NCBI GenBank assembly: GCA_023213395.1
Contig: CM041465.1
Coordinates: forward strand, 157,735,741 to 157,799,740
Direction: 5' to 3'
From: Cycas panzhihuaensis
Taxonomy: Eukaryota > Cycadophyta
Length of the DNA: 64,000 nt
Part shown: positions 41,945 through 55,569 of the stretch, piece after piece
Position numbering within the stretch: the first letter of the stretch is position 1
Layout: the number at the start of each line of letters is the position of its first letter
The notes under the pieces: model-generated
Told to the model about the DNA's origin: nothing
Seen by the model: only the letters and a program-made list of their open reading frames with translations
Database searches by the model: none
Translations under genes and position numbers: made by a program

Positions 41945-43690
41945 TTTTAAGCTTCTTCACCCTCTCTAGCTTGGACCCACCCCATGACACCCAACTTGTG
42001 ACCATGTTTCTTGATGTCAGTGATCCTTAATTTGCCCTTGGCTTTTTCATGGCAACAAATGGACCATTTAATGTTATTGAATTCTTTCCCCCCTTCTTTA
42101 GAAGACCAAAGGCAGGCCTTAAGGATTTTGATGAGCTTGTCGTAAGTAGCATTGAAGGGGAACTTGCAGGATGAGTAGTACACCTGGCAATGAGGATTTT
42201 AATGTACACTTAATATCTATTGCTTAATGAGAGAAGCTTAGAGTTCCAAAACCGAGTTTCTCTACCAAGGAGGCTTTGTAGTTAGTAGGGATACAAGGGG
42301 GATTTAAATTCTTTTGCAAGTTTAATTAGGTCAAGTCATATTACATAGCCCAATGTAATGGCTCTCTTAGGCATTATAAGTAGCAAGCAATTTTTCTTCA
42401 TTGAATTTTAGACTTTTGAGGTTTCATAATAGCTTTGGATTGCTTCCAAGTTAGTGACCATTAATCATTTGTTTATTAGTAGTACAGGGGAGAGAGATGC
42501 CCTTAATTAGCCCATGGTTGGTCTTATGTTGTAAAAGATAGCCAAGGGAATTTGCAGTAAGGACATAAAGAGCAAAGGCTATTGGATAGCTTTGCCTAAT
42601 AAACTTAAAAGGGATTAATGGCTTTGGCCAAGGCTCATTTAGAAAGATGTATGCATTAATCATTCTTAGTAGTATGTATTTATAAAATGAAATGCCACTC
42701 AATTTTGTCGTGGGCTTTTTCAAAGATCATTTTTTAGAAAGGAATCTCTCCAGAGATGGATCTAACCAACTCCATATCTTGCCAAATAATAACAAGGGTA
42801 TAAAGTGTGTATCTACCCTTGATAAAATATGTTTGTCTTGGTCCAACTATCTTAGTGAGATTGTGCTTGATTCATTAGGTTAAAGTATTGGCAATGATGT
42901 TGCAAGAGACATTCAAAAAGGTTATGGACCCTTAATTGGTGATTAGTTCAAGAACTTCCTCTCTAGGGATAACCTTGATTAATCTTGGCTCCTGAATATC
43001 CCACAAAGAGCCTCTTAATAGACTTGGAGTAGAATAAGTCTCTAACAATCCAAAGTTTCTTCATATAACTCAAGGAAAACCATCAATATTAGGGACTTTT
43101 TGGCTAGCCATTTTACAAAATGATAGTAGTGAACTCCTCTAATTTAGAGGGCATCACAACTCTGAGTAAGATCAAAAGTTTGGAGGGTACAACCTGCAAA
43201 CAGGTCTAGAGAGTAATGCCATGTTTTCATTAGGGCTATGAGCTTGAAAGACTTTAGCATAATGCTTACTAAAGTCATCAACTATCTCAACCTTAGAGGG
43301 GATCTTGACTTTCCTTGTTTTTAAGGCTCGAGATGTGTATAGAGTCTTTTCTCCATTTTGAGGATTTGGAAGAAACATTAGGAACATTTGCGACCTTTCT
43401 TGATTTAATAAAGTATCATTTTAAGTTGGGTTCCCATAACCTTGTGTGAGTTAGAGATCTTAAGCATGTGTCAGTCTTGTAGCTTTGGGTTGCGAACTTT
43501 CATCAAATGGATTGTGTTCTAACGAGGATATCAATTTTGCTTCCAGTGAAGGTAGTTTACTTCTCATACCCTTATTAGAGAAAGGATGCAATTGTAATAA
43601 TGGTTTTTCTCCTTGAACAATCCACTTAAATTCAATGATTGGGGAGAAAATGCCAAATTTGCTTGATATTTGCAAGTACAACTAATTAGT
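41945..43690 (-). pseudogene. L1-type LINE reverse transcriptase remnant
   Basis: On the minus strand, from right to left in coordinates, pieces of a plant L1-like RT follow in family order. NLGSITFLNVSCNIIA, GPRQTYFIKGR and FEKAHDKIEWHFIL are at about 42695-42935. SYPIAFALYVLTANSLGYLL and KGISLPCTTN are at about 42465-42570. The post-RT segment is ILKACLWSSKEGGKEFNNIKWSICCHEKAKGKLRI at about 42010-42140. The catalytic F-A-D-D box is not readable. The endonuclease at the N terminus was not found. The left end lies at a T-run (41943-41949 on plus), which may be a short poly(A) remnant. Inactive. Confidence 0.75.
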
Positions 43691-45599
43691 CACATGAGAT
43701 ACATTATGCTTAAAGTTGGTTCTATGAATTTCTCCCTTCTTCACTTTAGGTCATAGCATAGCAAGTGTGGTTATGATTAAGGAGGGTTGCATCAACAATC
43801 ATTTAGATTGACCTACCACTTTATGTGGAATTTAAAATTATTCAAATTACTCACTTATCATTTCACAACCTCGACACGAAGGTGGATGCACAAATTGGGT
43901 TGCTAATAAATTAATTAAGTTGGCTTTAACATTAGTATATAAACAAGGCAAAGTCTTACGGAAAACTAGAGATTTTATTTTGATGATGGGTTAATCTCTT
44001 TGGGGCACTTCACTGCCAACCTCTTGCCATTTCTACCTTGTTTATGCTTCTTATTTATCTAGTTTCATTTATTACTTTCATATTTTTACCATCTTAGTTT
44101 CATTTTATATATTTTTTCTGGGTCTATGTAGCACATATATAAGTTTGTTGAAATTGGTATCTTGAGTATAGAAAACTAATTTTGCCTTTTACATCATCTT
44201 TTGCAAAGTTCAACTCCGATGCACTTAGACTTGACTTCACTAGAACTTTCTTTGTTTTCATCATACGTTCATGACATCCTAGGCTTCTCACTATATTAAG
44301 CATCGTTTAGCTAACATTTTGTGTTGTACTTCTTTACTTTTTTATTCTCCACAAACTCATTTTGGACCACCCTCCATCTTTGCTAAATTCTCCATTGAGT
44401 ATTTTGCCCCACTCTTTGGTCTCCTCCTTCACCATGCAAGGTATACGGCTTACAATGAACTACATCACCATCCAAATTACTCCCTAGCAATGTAAACCCC
44501 ACCTTGTCATTATCTCCACTAATTTTGCAACAAAATTTCTAAAACGACTAATGCACTTCCCAATGCTTAGGAACATATAGCCCTCCTAAGTAACACACTA
44601 TCTCCTAAGTATTGTAACATTACCCACTACATTAAACCATGGAAAAAGAATATCACATCCATGGTTAGAGACATTCATTAGAGAGTCGCGAGCAATCCCT
44701 AAATCTACTCAATTTTATTCAAGAGAATAAGTTGTTGTCCCAACACTTTTGCTTTTGTTTTCTACAACTCCTTGTAAAACATACCCATTTTGTCATCTCC
44801 AAAGGTGTAATGTTTGTCATTTGTCCCTATGTGGAGAAGCATTTAGTGGGATACCATTTGATATATCTATCCCCAAGGAGTAGTGTCTAATAATAAGCCT
44901 TTAGTGTTGTCTTATCATCTTCGTAGGAATGACCTCTATTTTGTGTTGTTGCATGGTGGGGCAATGTCGAGGTTGGTTTCTAGTGTTGGTTTTCTTGTGA
45001 ACCACTTGATTATAGAGCCAACTTGATATTTTTCCATGGCCCTTGATGAGGATCACCGCAAGTGGAGAACATAGAGTAGTTTTTTGTGTAAAATTTTGAG
45101 CAATTAACAAGGTTGAAGCATGTGGGTAACTTAGGGGCCACACCACCTATCACAATATTTTCATTTCAATTCCCTATCATATTATTACTCACCAACTATG
45201 GTTTTTCTCCTCTTGCCATAGTTGTTTATTTTTGGACAATATCAAAAATTCAACTAACACATTTTGAGGATGTTGTGGACAAATTACCATGTCCCATTAC
45301 CATCTATTTTGTAATTGTATTCATAAAATTACATTTGAAGTGTGGAGGATGACCCCCCCCAAATCTCTTTATAATGTATGCAATTTAGATATAAATTTCT
45401 TCTTCTTCTTTCCCCACCACAACCCTAGGGTCTCAATGTTATTAAGATAAGAATATTCTTTCTTTATACAATTTTTATCTTCCACCTTTTGAACAATCAG
45501 GTCACCATTTGTTGGAAGCTTTGAGTATTGTTTTTTTTTTTGTTTTGTTTTAAGGCTTGTATTTTAAGTGTTCTATGAGGCAAGATGGCATGCGGTTAG
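43691..45599. other. No gene recognised
   Basis: AT-rich sequence with only short, unrelated open frames. AATTGGTATCTTGAGTA near 44151 is a poor PBS-like match that could mark the 5' end of the LARD-related remnant to the right, but no LTR was found. A run of C lies at 45353-45360. Confidence 0.4.
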
Positions 45600-45998
45600 T
45601 TGGCATTGGGTACTAGTTGGGGTCTCAATTTTGGCATTTTCATTTCCTATAATTTTTTGCTACATTACGTGGATTTCAAAGGTAACTATTCTATTAGTTC
45701 TCATTATTTAAACATGGAGTTATTGATAAAAGATATTGAATTTTTAATTAAGAAATTGAAGGAGATGAAGGTTACATGCAAAGAGATTAGAAATGATATA
45801 AGAGAGATCACACATGAATTACATGAAGATGAATTTATTATCACACATGCAAGGAGTTATCAGGGGCCTAATTGTGAACAATTAAAAGAAGAATTGACTA
45901 ATATACATGAATCAAGCGAAGACTGGCCCATTTATGAGCCACCTAGAAAAAGGAGAAAACCTACCATAAAGCAACATGATGAATCAACCACAAAGTGA
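45600..45998 (+). pseudogene. LARD-family gag-like frame, third copy
   Basis: This is a 132-codon frame of unknown function. The middle part is rich in Lys, Glu and Ile (MELLIKDIEFLIKKLKEMK) and looks like an alpha-helical coiled coil. The C terminus YEPPRKRRKPT resembles the end of the corresponding frames in LARD-1 and LARD-2. About 60 bases downstream the GGTAGTTTTA segment common to the three elements recurs (46070). No LTR pair was defined around it. Confidence 0.4.
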
Positions 45999-45999
45999 A

Positions 46000-48859
46000 A
46001 GCAACAAATCAATTCTAAAGAGGTAGTTATTAGGAGCTTAAATTCTATTTTGTACCTTTCTATCTCTTTTGGTAGTTTTAATTTTCCTCTTGAATTCCTA
46101 CTTCACAGAGTTCTAGACAATCCCATAGGTTCATCTTATGAAGAGTCTATAGTCATTACACTACCTAAGCTCTTTAATTCCAATATTTTTATGGGTTAAA
46201 TCATGATACCTCTTGAGGTTACCCACTACTCGATCCCCTCATCTTATGATTTATCCATTAGGAAACCTCCAAGTAGGGAAGTACAACCTTTTAGTTGTTA
46301 TGATGTTTCCTTCTCTCACCCCTATACATTTCCATATACATCTCTTCCATGTACTTCTATCTAAAATTTCTCTTATCCCTTATTTGTTCCCTATTAGCCC
46401 ACAATAATTTCACCCCTTAACATCCTTTCTTCCTACATCTTCTCGACATGAGTTCATAAAAAACCTTGTCACGTAAGGAATACTAATTTCTTGCCCCTTC
46501 TTTATTTCTTATAAATCTCGCATATATGTCATTACTTAGCCTTACTATTAAACGAATTCATCATCACCTTCTATTTTCTTTACTCCCCATGCTTCTTACT
46601 CTAGTATTTTCCCATATAAGACACCTATTAAATGATAGAAGATTTAATATTTATTTCATTAATTTATTGATCTTTATACCATTAATGTTAATGATGTATA
46701 TATTTGTTATGAGGGCTTCATTACATCTAAATAGGTTAAGTCATAACTTAATGTTGTGAACCTAGTAGTGTGGGGTATTATTTTGTCCTTATATGAAGGT
46801 GTTGTAAATTATTATAATAATGCAAGGTATATTTAACACCTTTGCATGACCTTTTGATTCACCTTCCTATATTTCATAATGGCCTCTATTTCATCTTATG
46901 TATGAGATTTTCTTCATATTATATTGCATTGTAATTTTTTATTGATGATAAATGGAATACATACACTTTGATTTAGAGCATTCAAGATTAATTCTTATGC
47001 TTATATTTTAGTGTTTATCTTTATTTTATTTTTTAATTGAATGAACGTGAGTCTGGAACCTAGGTTCTAAACCAAGTAAACATCCATCCTCCATCACCTA
47101 GTATAAGAGCTTGTATTTGCTAATTCTTTTGTTCAATCTTCATCTAGTCTCTTGCATGGCTTACCTCACTAATGTAGTTCTTAATGGCTGCATTTTTTTG
47201 TTGCTTAGAGAAATATTTGTTGGCTGATATCTCAAAGATCTACTAGCTTATTATACCATCTATTAACTGCTTTTTTAGATCTATAGCTTTATCTATAGGC
47301 TGTGCTTATTAAATTTCTTATTTCAAAGCAAGATTAGACCTGCATTCATAATATTTCCTTGTAAAATATCTATCTGATTGATATTCTAGAACTGATTATA
47401 TGACTGCATTGAAAATCAATTTATTTAACCACTTTTTGAAGCCATATTAAATGATATATAGTTGGGTGACTTTTGTTAGGCCTATTTTATATAATTTTCA
47501 AGTTGTTTGACCTCTATTTGAGGTGTATCAACATCTCTAATAACTAGAAATCACTATTGAGCTGATTACTTTACATAAAGGTGGCTTTAGTAGTCCTTCA
47601 TTTCATTCAATAGTTGCCTCTATGCTCCATTATACATCATGTGGCCCTCTTTTTTACTCATATTTGATTAAATACGTATTTGCACTTATATTTGATTGAA
47701 TGCACCTTTGTAAGACATTTGGAAGTGAGTACCAGCTCACTGTTTATCCTCAACTAGCCCTTCTAGAGCTTTGCATGGATTTTATTCAGCCCTGCATGGC
47801 CTTTGGCTGTTGTTTATCTTTTCTTATTGACTGTCGACTCTCATTTGATTTCAGTCGGCCTATGTTTGGTTCCTATTAGCCCTTGTTAATCCTTGGCAGC
47901 CCTATGTTGCATCTCAATTGGCATGCACAAACTTATTCAATTACAGATACGTCTTCCACTGGCTTTGCATGGCCTGGTTATTTACATTTGTGCACGACCC
48001 TATATACTCGTTGATTGACGACATTTGAGGTGTTTTATTATTAGGCCAAGGTAAATACTGGTTGAGAGATAGTTTGATACTGATTCAGGGCTGAAAGATT
48101 GAACACACAAAATTATTCATGCTCTAATTTATCTTTTTTTTTAATGATATGAGGACTAACAATTACTTGTTGACTTCAGTTGATTCCTATAAATAATTGG
48201 ATGGATAGAAGTACAGCATATGACCACTTAAATTGATCTTGGTTGAGTCTAATTTGTAGTAGAGAAGATAGATCGAGAATCCATTGATTTAGTAGAGAGA
48301 ATTTGACCTTTATATCCTCATTACTACCTCATTTTTTGAAAATCCTATTGTCTAAATTTAATTTTTATATAATTTAAAAAAATTTAGATTATATAATTTA
48401 GCATATCCTTAGAATATTCTATTCTTAATATATTTTATAACCTAAAGTTATATTTTAAAGAAGTTTTTATTCATTTTTCAAAAAGTTTTAAAGGCTATTT
48501 TTAATCCATTTTTAGGTGGTTTTTTTAGTTTTTAAAAGATTTTAATATTTTTGTACTTGAAAACATTAAAACAAATCCATTAATCACTTTTTTTTTTCTT
48601 TTAAATTAATAAAAAATATTTAAAAAGATAAAGACCAAATGAACCACCCAATTACCAATCTTGCAAGGGGAATGGTTAGTACCCTTGAAGTTACCACTCT
48701 ACATATGCTATCAATCATTCTCGAATTCTATGGATATTAGAGAGTCCCTTTAGTTATTAGGTGTAATCAATGTACTAGGACTCTATGTCATAATTATTCT
48801 ATATTATTAGTCTATAATTATTATTGTATTAGTCATAACTCAATGTACAAACAAGACCA
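46000..48859. other. LARD-3 interior, non-coding
   Basis: No coding domain is seen. Very AT-rich stretches occur at 48350-48640. It is probably the decayed interior of a third LARD-family element. Confidence 0.35.
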
Positions 48860-49106
48860 TTCTTTTTATCCCACATGCATTAGTTGTGGTTAAGTCAAGG
48901 GTAGTGACTTAGGATATAAAGATGGCATTGTATTATAAAGAGACATCTTGGAAGTATTATAATAGAGCTTCTCTCATAGGAGGTTGCCCCCTCGAAGAGG
49001 CTTATGATCTATAAGTACAATCACTAAAGTTCTCTTTTTCAATTATTCTTATGTTCTTTGCATGCTTTTGTATTGATATGTGAAGCAGGAACACTACAAG
49101 CAGTAT
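48860..49106 (+). repeat. LTR-like segment of LARD family
   Basis: GGATATAAAGATGG (a TATA box), AGGTTGCCCCCTCGAAGAGGCTTATG and the end AACACTACA parallel the core of the LARD-1 and LARD-2 LTRs. The following AGCAGTATTAGTG resembles a decayed PBS. The left edge was not defined and no partner LTR was found. Confidence 0.4.
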
Positions 49107-50260
49107 TAGTGCAAGTCCAAGGTCATACTTTTTGCAAAGAAATTTTTTTCTCTGTTCTTAATGGCCTACTGTTATTAACCATCATATGCTCTCACCTCAC
49201 CCTCACAGATCTTGGTGATTAGAAAGTGGTGGGGTATCACAAGCCAACGATCAAAATCTTCACTTTCTATTTTCTGTCTTCTCCTTTCCATTCTGTTCCC
49301 ATAGGAGTCAGGTAGAAGCAGTGCTCAACACTTTTCCAATCTAGGCTAAGGCCCATGTTCTGGCACTCTATAAACATCCTAACTAGTTGTCGATTTTGTC
49401 TTAGCACACTTGCATGCAAAGGAATACATTCCATGTACCCTAGAGGTATATCAGAATTGCGCCACGTCTTAGATAACAACTAACACAAAATTAAACTTCC
49501 ACGTACCTTTAGGTGTATAGGAAAACCCTTATAGGGATTCTATTAATCAATTACTTAAACATGTTGGCTATCTATAATCTGTAATGCACTAGTAAGTGGT
49601 TAGCCCTAAGAAGTTACTCTCCTTGTACCCTAGACACGGGGTGGTTTTAGTTATAGTTGATACTCTTTGACAATTGTTATTATCAATGCCTAGGATCAGT
49701 ATATTAGAGAGCCTATAAAACAAACATTAAGATCACCAAATTTGAGCAAGAAATTTTGATCAGGGTAAAACTTTCAATAATAGAGTCACCAGATTGATTG
49801 ATTAAAGTACAGTAAGTGTTGGATGGTAGTTTAGTTGTAAATTTTTTTCCTCTTAAAGAAATTAAGCCGTAGAACTTCAATTGATTAAGTAAAAAAATCA
49901 AAGTTAGATATCTCGAGATCTAGGAAGAATTTAGACTTCTAGTCTGAATCGGGTGGGGGAAAAAAAAAAATCACCTACCAAGGACCTAACTCATTTTAAT
50001 CATCTCGTCGTTCTGACCACACACACACATACACACATATATATATATATAATTTTATCCATAATGGAAAAAGGTATACGCTCCCAGGAATAGGCAATAG
50101 ATCTCACTTTAGATGAGCTAAAAACTAACTTGGGTCAACTTAATTCACAATGAACTTGACTCTGGCACCCTCAGAGCCAAGGGGCTCCCCCCTTGGACCC
50201 CCCCATGGAAGTTGAGGGGGAAAACTACGCTGCCAACCTGTTAAAAATTTTGCCTCCAAA
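49107..50260. other. No gene; contains microsatellite
   Basis: There is no recognisable coding domain. A CA/TA microsatellite lies at 50017-50051. The gag region expected upstream of Gypsy-2 pol could not be read here. Confidence 0.45.
50017..50051. repeat. (CA)n(TA)n microsatellite
   Basis: CACACACACACATACACACA is followed by a run of TA dinucleotides. Confidence 0.95.
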
Positions 50261-51030
50261 ACATTGTTGTTACATTATCTAACAAGAAATGATACCTCAT
50301 CTACTTCTCCAGATCTTCAGGATATTCTTATCAAGCATGAGCAAGTATTCAATGAACCTAAGGGACTTCCCTCTTACTGACCTCAAGATCATACAATCTA
50401 ACTTCTACGTTGAAGTCAACTGCGAAATATTCATCCATATAGGTACCCATATTTTTAAAAATCAGAAATTAAAAATTTAGTAAATGAAATGTTGAAAGTT
50501 GGAGTTATTCGACCAGGCAATAGTTCCTACTCTTCTCCTATACTATTGGTTCAAAAGAAAGATGGCTTTTAACAAATATGTATAGATTTTTGGGCTTTTA
50601 ACAAAGTAACTATAAAAGATAAATTTCTCATTCTAGTTATTGAAGAGCTATTAGATGAGTTATATGGAGCTCATTTTTCCTCACGATTGGACCTCTGATT
50701 TGGTTATTACCAAATTCATCTCAGTCTAGAAGATATTCCAAAGACTGCCTTCTGCACACATGAAGGGCATTATAAATTTTTGGTCATGCTATTTAGACTC
50801 ACAAATGCCCCTTCAACATTCCATGGCTTAATGAATCTCATTTTTCGACCCTACCTCCCCAAATTTGTGTTGGTCTTTTTTGATAACATCTTGGTCTACA
50901 ACAACTCTTGGGCAAACCATTTACAACACCTTGACATGACGTTACAACTTCTCCAAGACAACCACTTGTTTGCAAAATGCTCCAAGTATGCCTTTAAGTA
51001 AACCGAGGTAAAATATTTGAGGCACATTGT
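50261..51030 (+). pseudogene. Gypsy-2 reverse transcriptase
   Basis: This is the RT of a chromovirus-like plant Gypsy element. Readable in order: FNEPKGLP and HPYRYPYF (linker before RT), LVNEMLKVGVIRPGNSSYSSPILLVQKKDG, KVTIKDKF, LLDELYGAHFSSRLDL, HEGHYKFLVM, then in block 50780-51001 RLTNAPSTFHGLMNLIFRPYL. The catalytic box is FFDN at 50876-50887: the second Asp of F-x-D-D is replaced by Asn. Stops are mostly at former Arg, Gln or Trp codons. Non-functional. Confidence 0.9.
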
Positions 51031-51700
51031 GTCCTTTGAAGGAGTTAAAGTTGACCCCAAGAAAATTGAAGGCATGCTCTCTTGGCCAACCCCTACTACT
51101 ATCCAAGGTCTTCATAGATTCTTTGCACTCACTAGATACTATTGAAAGTTTGTGTGTGGATACGAGAAATTGGCAGCACCCCTCATGACCCTATTAAAGA
51201 AGCATGCCTTTCATTAGACACCAATGGAACATGAAGCATTTGATGCCCTCAAACAGACCGTGTGCACTACCTCGATACTTGCCACTCCAAACTTCTCCAA
51301 GCCTTTTGTCATTGAGAGTGATGCTTCAAGCATAGGTATTGGTGTTATCTTAATGCATAATAGGCAATCGTTGGCCTTCACAAGTCATGTAATTTCTGGG
51401 AAAATTCTTTCCAAATCTACTTATGAATAATAAATGATGGCCATCTTGTATGTAGTCACCTGTTGGCAACTTTATCTAATCAGACGACACTTCATCATTA
51501 AGACTGATTATTTAAGTCTTAAGTAACTTTTGGAGCAGCATATATTTACCCCTAAATAACAAAAATGGACCACAAAATTATTAGGGTATGATTACAAAAT
51601 CCAGTACAGAAGGGGCAAAGAAAATGTGGTAGCTGATACTTTATCGCACCGCTTTGAAGAATCAGTCACTCTTTAGGTAGTCTCCTCCCCCATATTAGAT
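51031..51700 (+). pseudogene. Gypsy-2 RT thumb and RNase H
   Basis: The thumb shows GVKVDPKKIEGMLSWPTPT and RFFALTRYY at about 51040-51145. RNase H follows in block 51224-51430 with ALKQTVCTTSILATPNFSKPFVIESDASSIGIGVILM, keeping the first catalytic Asp in SDAS, then LAFTSHVISGK. Further on, KTDYLSLK and ENVVADTLSH are readable near 51500 and 51628. Several stops. Confidence 0.88.
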
Positions 51701-52780
51701 TGGCTACAAGACATCCAATAGGAGTATAAAGATGATGTAACCACCCAAAATCTCATCCTCGAGATACTCATAGGAGGAACACACTTTCCTAATTACTCAT
51801 AGGATGATCAAACTTTTCATTACAAAGGTTGCATAGTCCTCTTTCCTACCTCTGCCTCTAAATAGACTTTAACGGAACTATATACATCACTAGCGATTGA
51901 ACACTTGGGCTTACTAAAGATTTATGAATAGGTATCTCAGAGCTTTTATTGGTATGGTATGAAGGGAGATATTCAATAGTTTGTTTCAGAATGTGACATT
52001 TATTAACAACATAAAGGGGAAACAATTGCTTCACCCGGCCTACGCCAACTACTACTTATACCCTCCAAACCTTGGGTTGATATATCAATGGGCTTCATTG
52101 AAGGCCTACCTAAATCAGGAGGTAAATCAGTCATTATGGTTATAGTGGATCGCCTCTCGAAGTATGCCCACTTCTTGGTACTATCTCATCCTTATAAAGC
52201 TACCACAGTAGCACAAGTATTCACTTACCAATTTTTTCGTTTGCATGACATGCCTGTATCCATTATCAATGATTGTGATCCCACCTTCACTAGCAAGTTC
52301 TGAGAAGAATTCTTTAAACTATAAGGGACTACACTCAAGATGAGCTCTGCATGTCATCCTCAAACAAATTGATAGACTGAAGTTATTAACAAATTCCTTG
52401 AAACCTATCTCCTATGTTTTGCATCCACTCAGGCATCACAATGGGCATGTTGGTTATTACTGGCAAAATGGTGGTATAATATATCTTTTCATATAGCCAC
52501 GAAGATGACTCCTTATGAGGTTGTATACAAACAACCATCACCTACGTTGTCTTCTTACATTTTGGGCAATACACGAGTCTATGTTGTTAATTCTACTCTT
52601 CATAACTATGAGGAAATCCTCAAAACCCTTCACCATAATCTCCACACGGTGGTGTGTCTCAGGTGGGCCTAAACTAAATATCTCTTAATAAATGGGGTGT
52701 TTCCTTTATTTCAATTGAGACCAAGAGATACAAAGCTTAAGGAAACATAAGTTACCACCTTTTCCCAACTCCTAAGAAGG
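51701..52780 (+). pseudogene. Gypsy-2 integrase
   Basis: The zinc-binding region is at about 51890-52015 (EHLGLLKIYE, CDIYQQHKGE). The core has IVDRLSKYAHF with the first Asp near 52145, IINDCDPTFTSKF with the second Asp near 52270, and QTEVINKF with the catalytic Glu near 52378, followed by WWYNISFHIATKMTPYEVVY. All three acidic residues are kept. Past 52600 only a faint match to the C-terminal region before the chromodomain position (FQLRPRDTKLK) is seen; no chromodomain was recognised. No LTR was found for this element. Confidence 0.85.
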
Positions 52781-55328
52781 AGTCTTCACCTAATTGTGTT
52801 GTTTGGTGAGGATATGAATAAGTGAGGCAATGAAAGGCTAGGATGTATGGTGTGGTAGAATTCACTAGCCTACAAAACTGGGTGAAGAAGTTCTAAGTTC
52901 AGAGCTACTCTAACAATAATTTCTATATCCTTCCTAGGGACTCCTATCCTTTGATTCTTTCAAACTTTTGAGTTTTACTTAAATAAAGGGGAAGGGTTAA
53001 GCGAATGAAAATTATTTGGTTTTCTTTCTTTTTTTGTTTTGTTTTATTTTTTGGGGATGTTTATATTTTTCTTTTAACAAGATGGAATAAAATAAACAAA
53101 GACAATCAATAAAACAATAAGGCCTATCCTACCTTCAACAAGCAAGTAAAGAAAACTAGATGCATGAAATGTATTCTTTTATCTTTTTTCTATCTTAGAA
53201 ATGAAGCACACTAATGCAAATATGAAACTATCTCTTTTAGATGAAATACACACACTTCACTATGAAAAGAAAAGCACCAACATGACATGCAACATAACAA
53301 GTAATTATTTTATACAAGCTTTCAAAGGATTTGATAACATGCGATGCCAATGAAGAGATCTTTATATCACACGCATGTTATTTTTTCTTTAAATGAAGAC
53401 TTTACAATGAAAAGGAGAAATTTCAAAGACATACTATTGCTATTCCAAATAAATTTTTAGACCATTAAAGTTGTATGCAACCAATCATACTCTAATCATA
53501 GCCCTCCTATAAGAAATAAGTCACACAACTTTGAAATTCTATCACAATTGGAACAAAAGGAACTCTAAAGGGATCATCGAACCTCTTATAGTCTAAAAAA
53601 TCAAATATATATTTTATTATCAATTCAAAATTTTCTTTTCAAGGGAGAAAGCAAATTTAAGAGTGAAACCAAATAAGCAATAAAATTAAGACTTCTTTCC
53701 TATTTTAAAATTTTGCCTCAAAATGATTATTTTCTTTTAATTGATCAATTCTCTCTAATCTTTTCCTTTAAAACAAGCAAAAGAAGAAAGACAACAACCA
53801 ACAAGGGCTAAACCATAACCAAATACAAGCTAAGAAGGACAAAAAATTGCTTGAAATTGAGACTATTTTAGTAGAATGGGAAGAGATGGCTATTTGAATG
53901 ATGGAAAGATGACCATGCTCCACCTTAGCCTATCTCTTTTGAACCCCACAAAGGACTGACCTTTCAACCAATATTCTAAGCCAAAAATGAATACAAGATC
54001 ACCATAATAACTAGCAGAAAGAATGAGCAAATTTTGAGCAAGGGACAACCTCTAATAGATAGTGAAATGAGAAGAAATCACATAGGAAGGATCTTACTAG
54101 TTAAGAGAAGTTTTAAGGCTAAAAATCTTGAGAAAAAACCATAAAACTTAAAGAACAAACCATCAAAATTCGAGCATGAGCAGAGCGGCAAGCTTCAACA
54201 TCATAATTTCCTCTTTATTTCACCCAAAAAGCATCATCAAAAGCTAATTTTCAAGTTATAGCAGTAATAGTCTTAAAAAAGTCTTAAAAAACCTCTCAAA
54301 ATCCACACAAAACGTTAAAAAAATTCTTTTTAGATCTTAATGACAGATAACAATACACTATTGATCATTATATGACGTTCAGAGGATAAAATTTCATCAA
54401 ATTTGGGCAGCAACATGCTAAAAACTGGCGCTTGGCTGAGTTTTGCATGCACAATAGTAAAAAACATGACCAATCGTATTTTTGGACCTACCAAAAACGC
54501 GACTTTACTCTAAAAATGTAATTGATCGCATTTTTGGCAACACTAAAAACGCGATAAATGGGTAAGTGAAAATGGGCTCATTAAATGTCAAAAAAATAAC
54601 TTTTAAATATAAATTCAAGTGCAGCTGACTTTATGAATGAGGAAAGAGGCCCAAAACAAGATGAAAATGAGGAGCACAGACCCAAAAAATGATAAAAAAT
54701 ATAAATCATGGGTGAAATTAAGAATAAAACATAAAAATGAAAAGTTTTAAAAGAAACGTTAGATTAAAGTGATCATAAAAAAAAATAATGCCATAAGTCT
54801 CAGTCATCAGTAAGTGATAGCATAATACATATCACATCATTATTTATCATACATCATGAAGCAAAATCAATATATTTTTTCATCAAAACATGGCCTAACT
54901 CATCATAAAACAAGTCTATCATTTATTTCTTTTATGAAGTTATACAAGAAATATATTAGAAGTTATAAATTCAAATTAAAGGCTAAGTTTTGGTCAAACG
55001 TTTTCCCCCTTGACACCTAAAGCTCATACTATAGAAAGAAAGTAGAATGGTGAGAGGTGGTAATGATAAATGTGATAATTCTTTCATCAAATGTGAAGGG
55101 AACCAAATTAAGCATATGAATGATAAGGTGAAGAGGCTCTATGATCCAACTTGAAACAAACTTCCTATGGTAATAAAACCAAAAGAACTCTCACTAATAA
55201 ATCTACCCAAAAGAACTAGGTTTCTGCTACCAAAGGGCCATTATTTACATCTCTTGCCTAAAAGGATTGGGCACCTATTATCATTGAAAACTTACCTAAA
55301 AGGACTAGGTATCCATCACCAAAGAAAA
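52781..55328. other. No gene; possible Gypsy-3 LTR/3' region
   Basis: AT-rich and without a coding domain. At 54465-54550 the phrase AAAAACGCGA and its complement recur several times. It may belong to the distal part of Gypsy-3, but no LTR edge was found. Confidence 0.35.
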
Positions 55329-55488
55329 ACTATCTAATGCCCATAAACTAGATGGGACTTCACTACCAAAGAAGGACTATCTAATGCTCATAAACTGGAT
55401 GGGGCTTCACTACCAAAGAATGACTATTTAATGCCTACAAATTAGATGAGACTTCACTGCCAAATGCCCATAAACTAGATGGGACTTT
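55329..55488. repeat. 47-bp tandem repeats (3.4 units)
   Basis: Units start at 55329, 55376 and 55423 with ACTATYTAATGC and contain AACTAGATGGGACTTCACTACCAAAGAA. A partial unit starts near 55464. More decayed relatives (GGACTAGGTATCCATCACCAAAG) extend left to about 55200. Confidence 0.85.
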
Positions 55489-55569
55489 AATGTACAACTA
55501 GTTATAGTTTATCTCTCTTTAACCATGCATCAAAGGAAAATCATTTTGCTAGAGCAAAAAGGATAAATT

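Noticed and set aside
50017-50051. CA/TA repeat as a possible origin or regulatory element
   Set aside because: Ordinary dinucleotide microsatellite.
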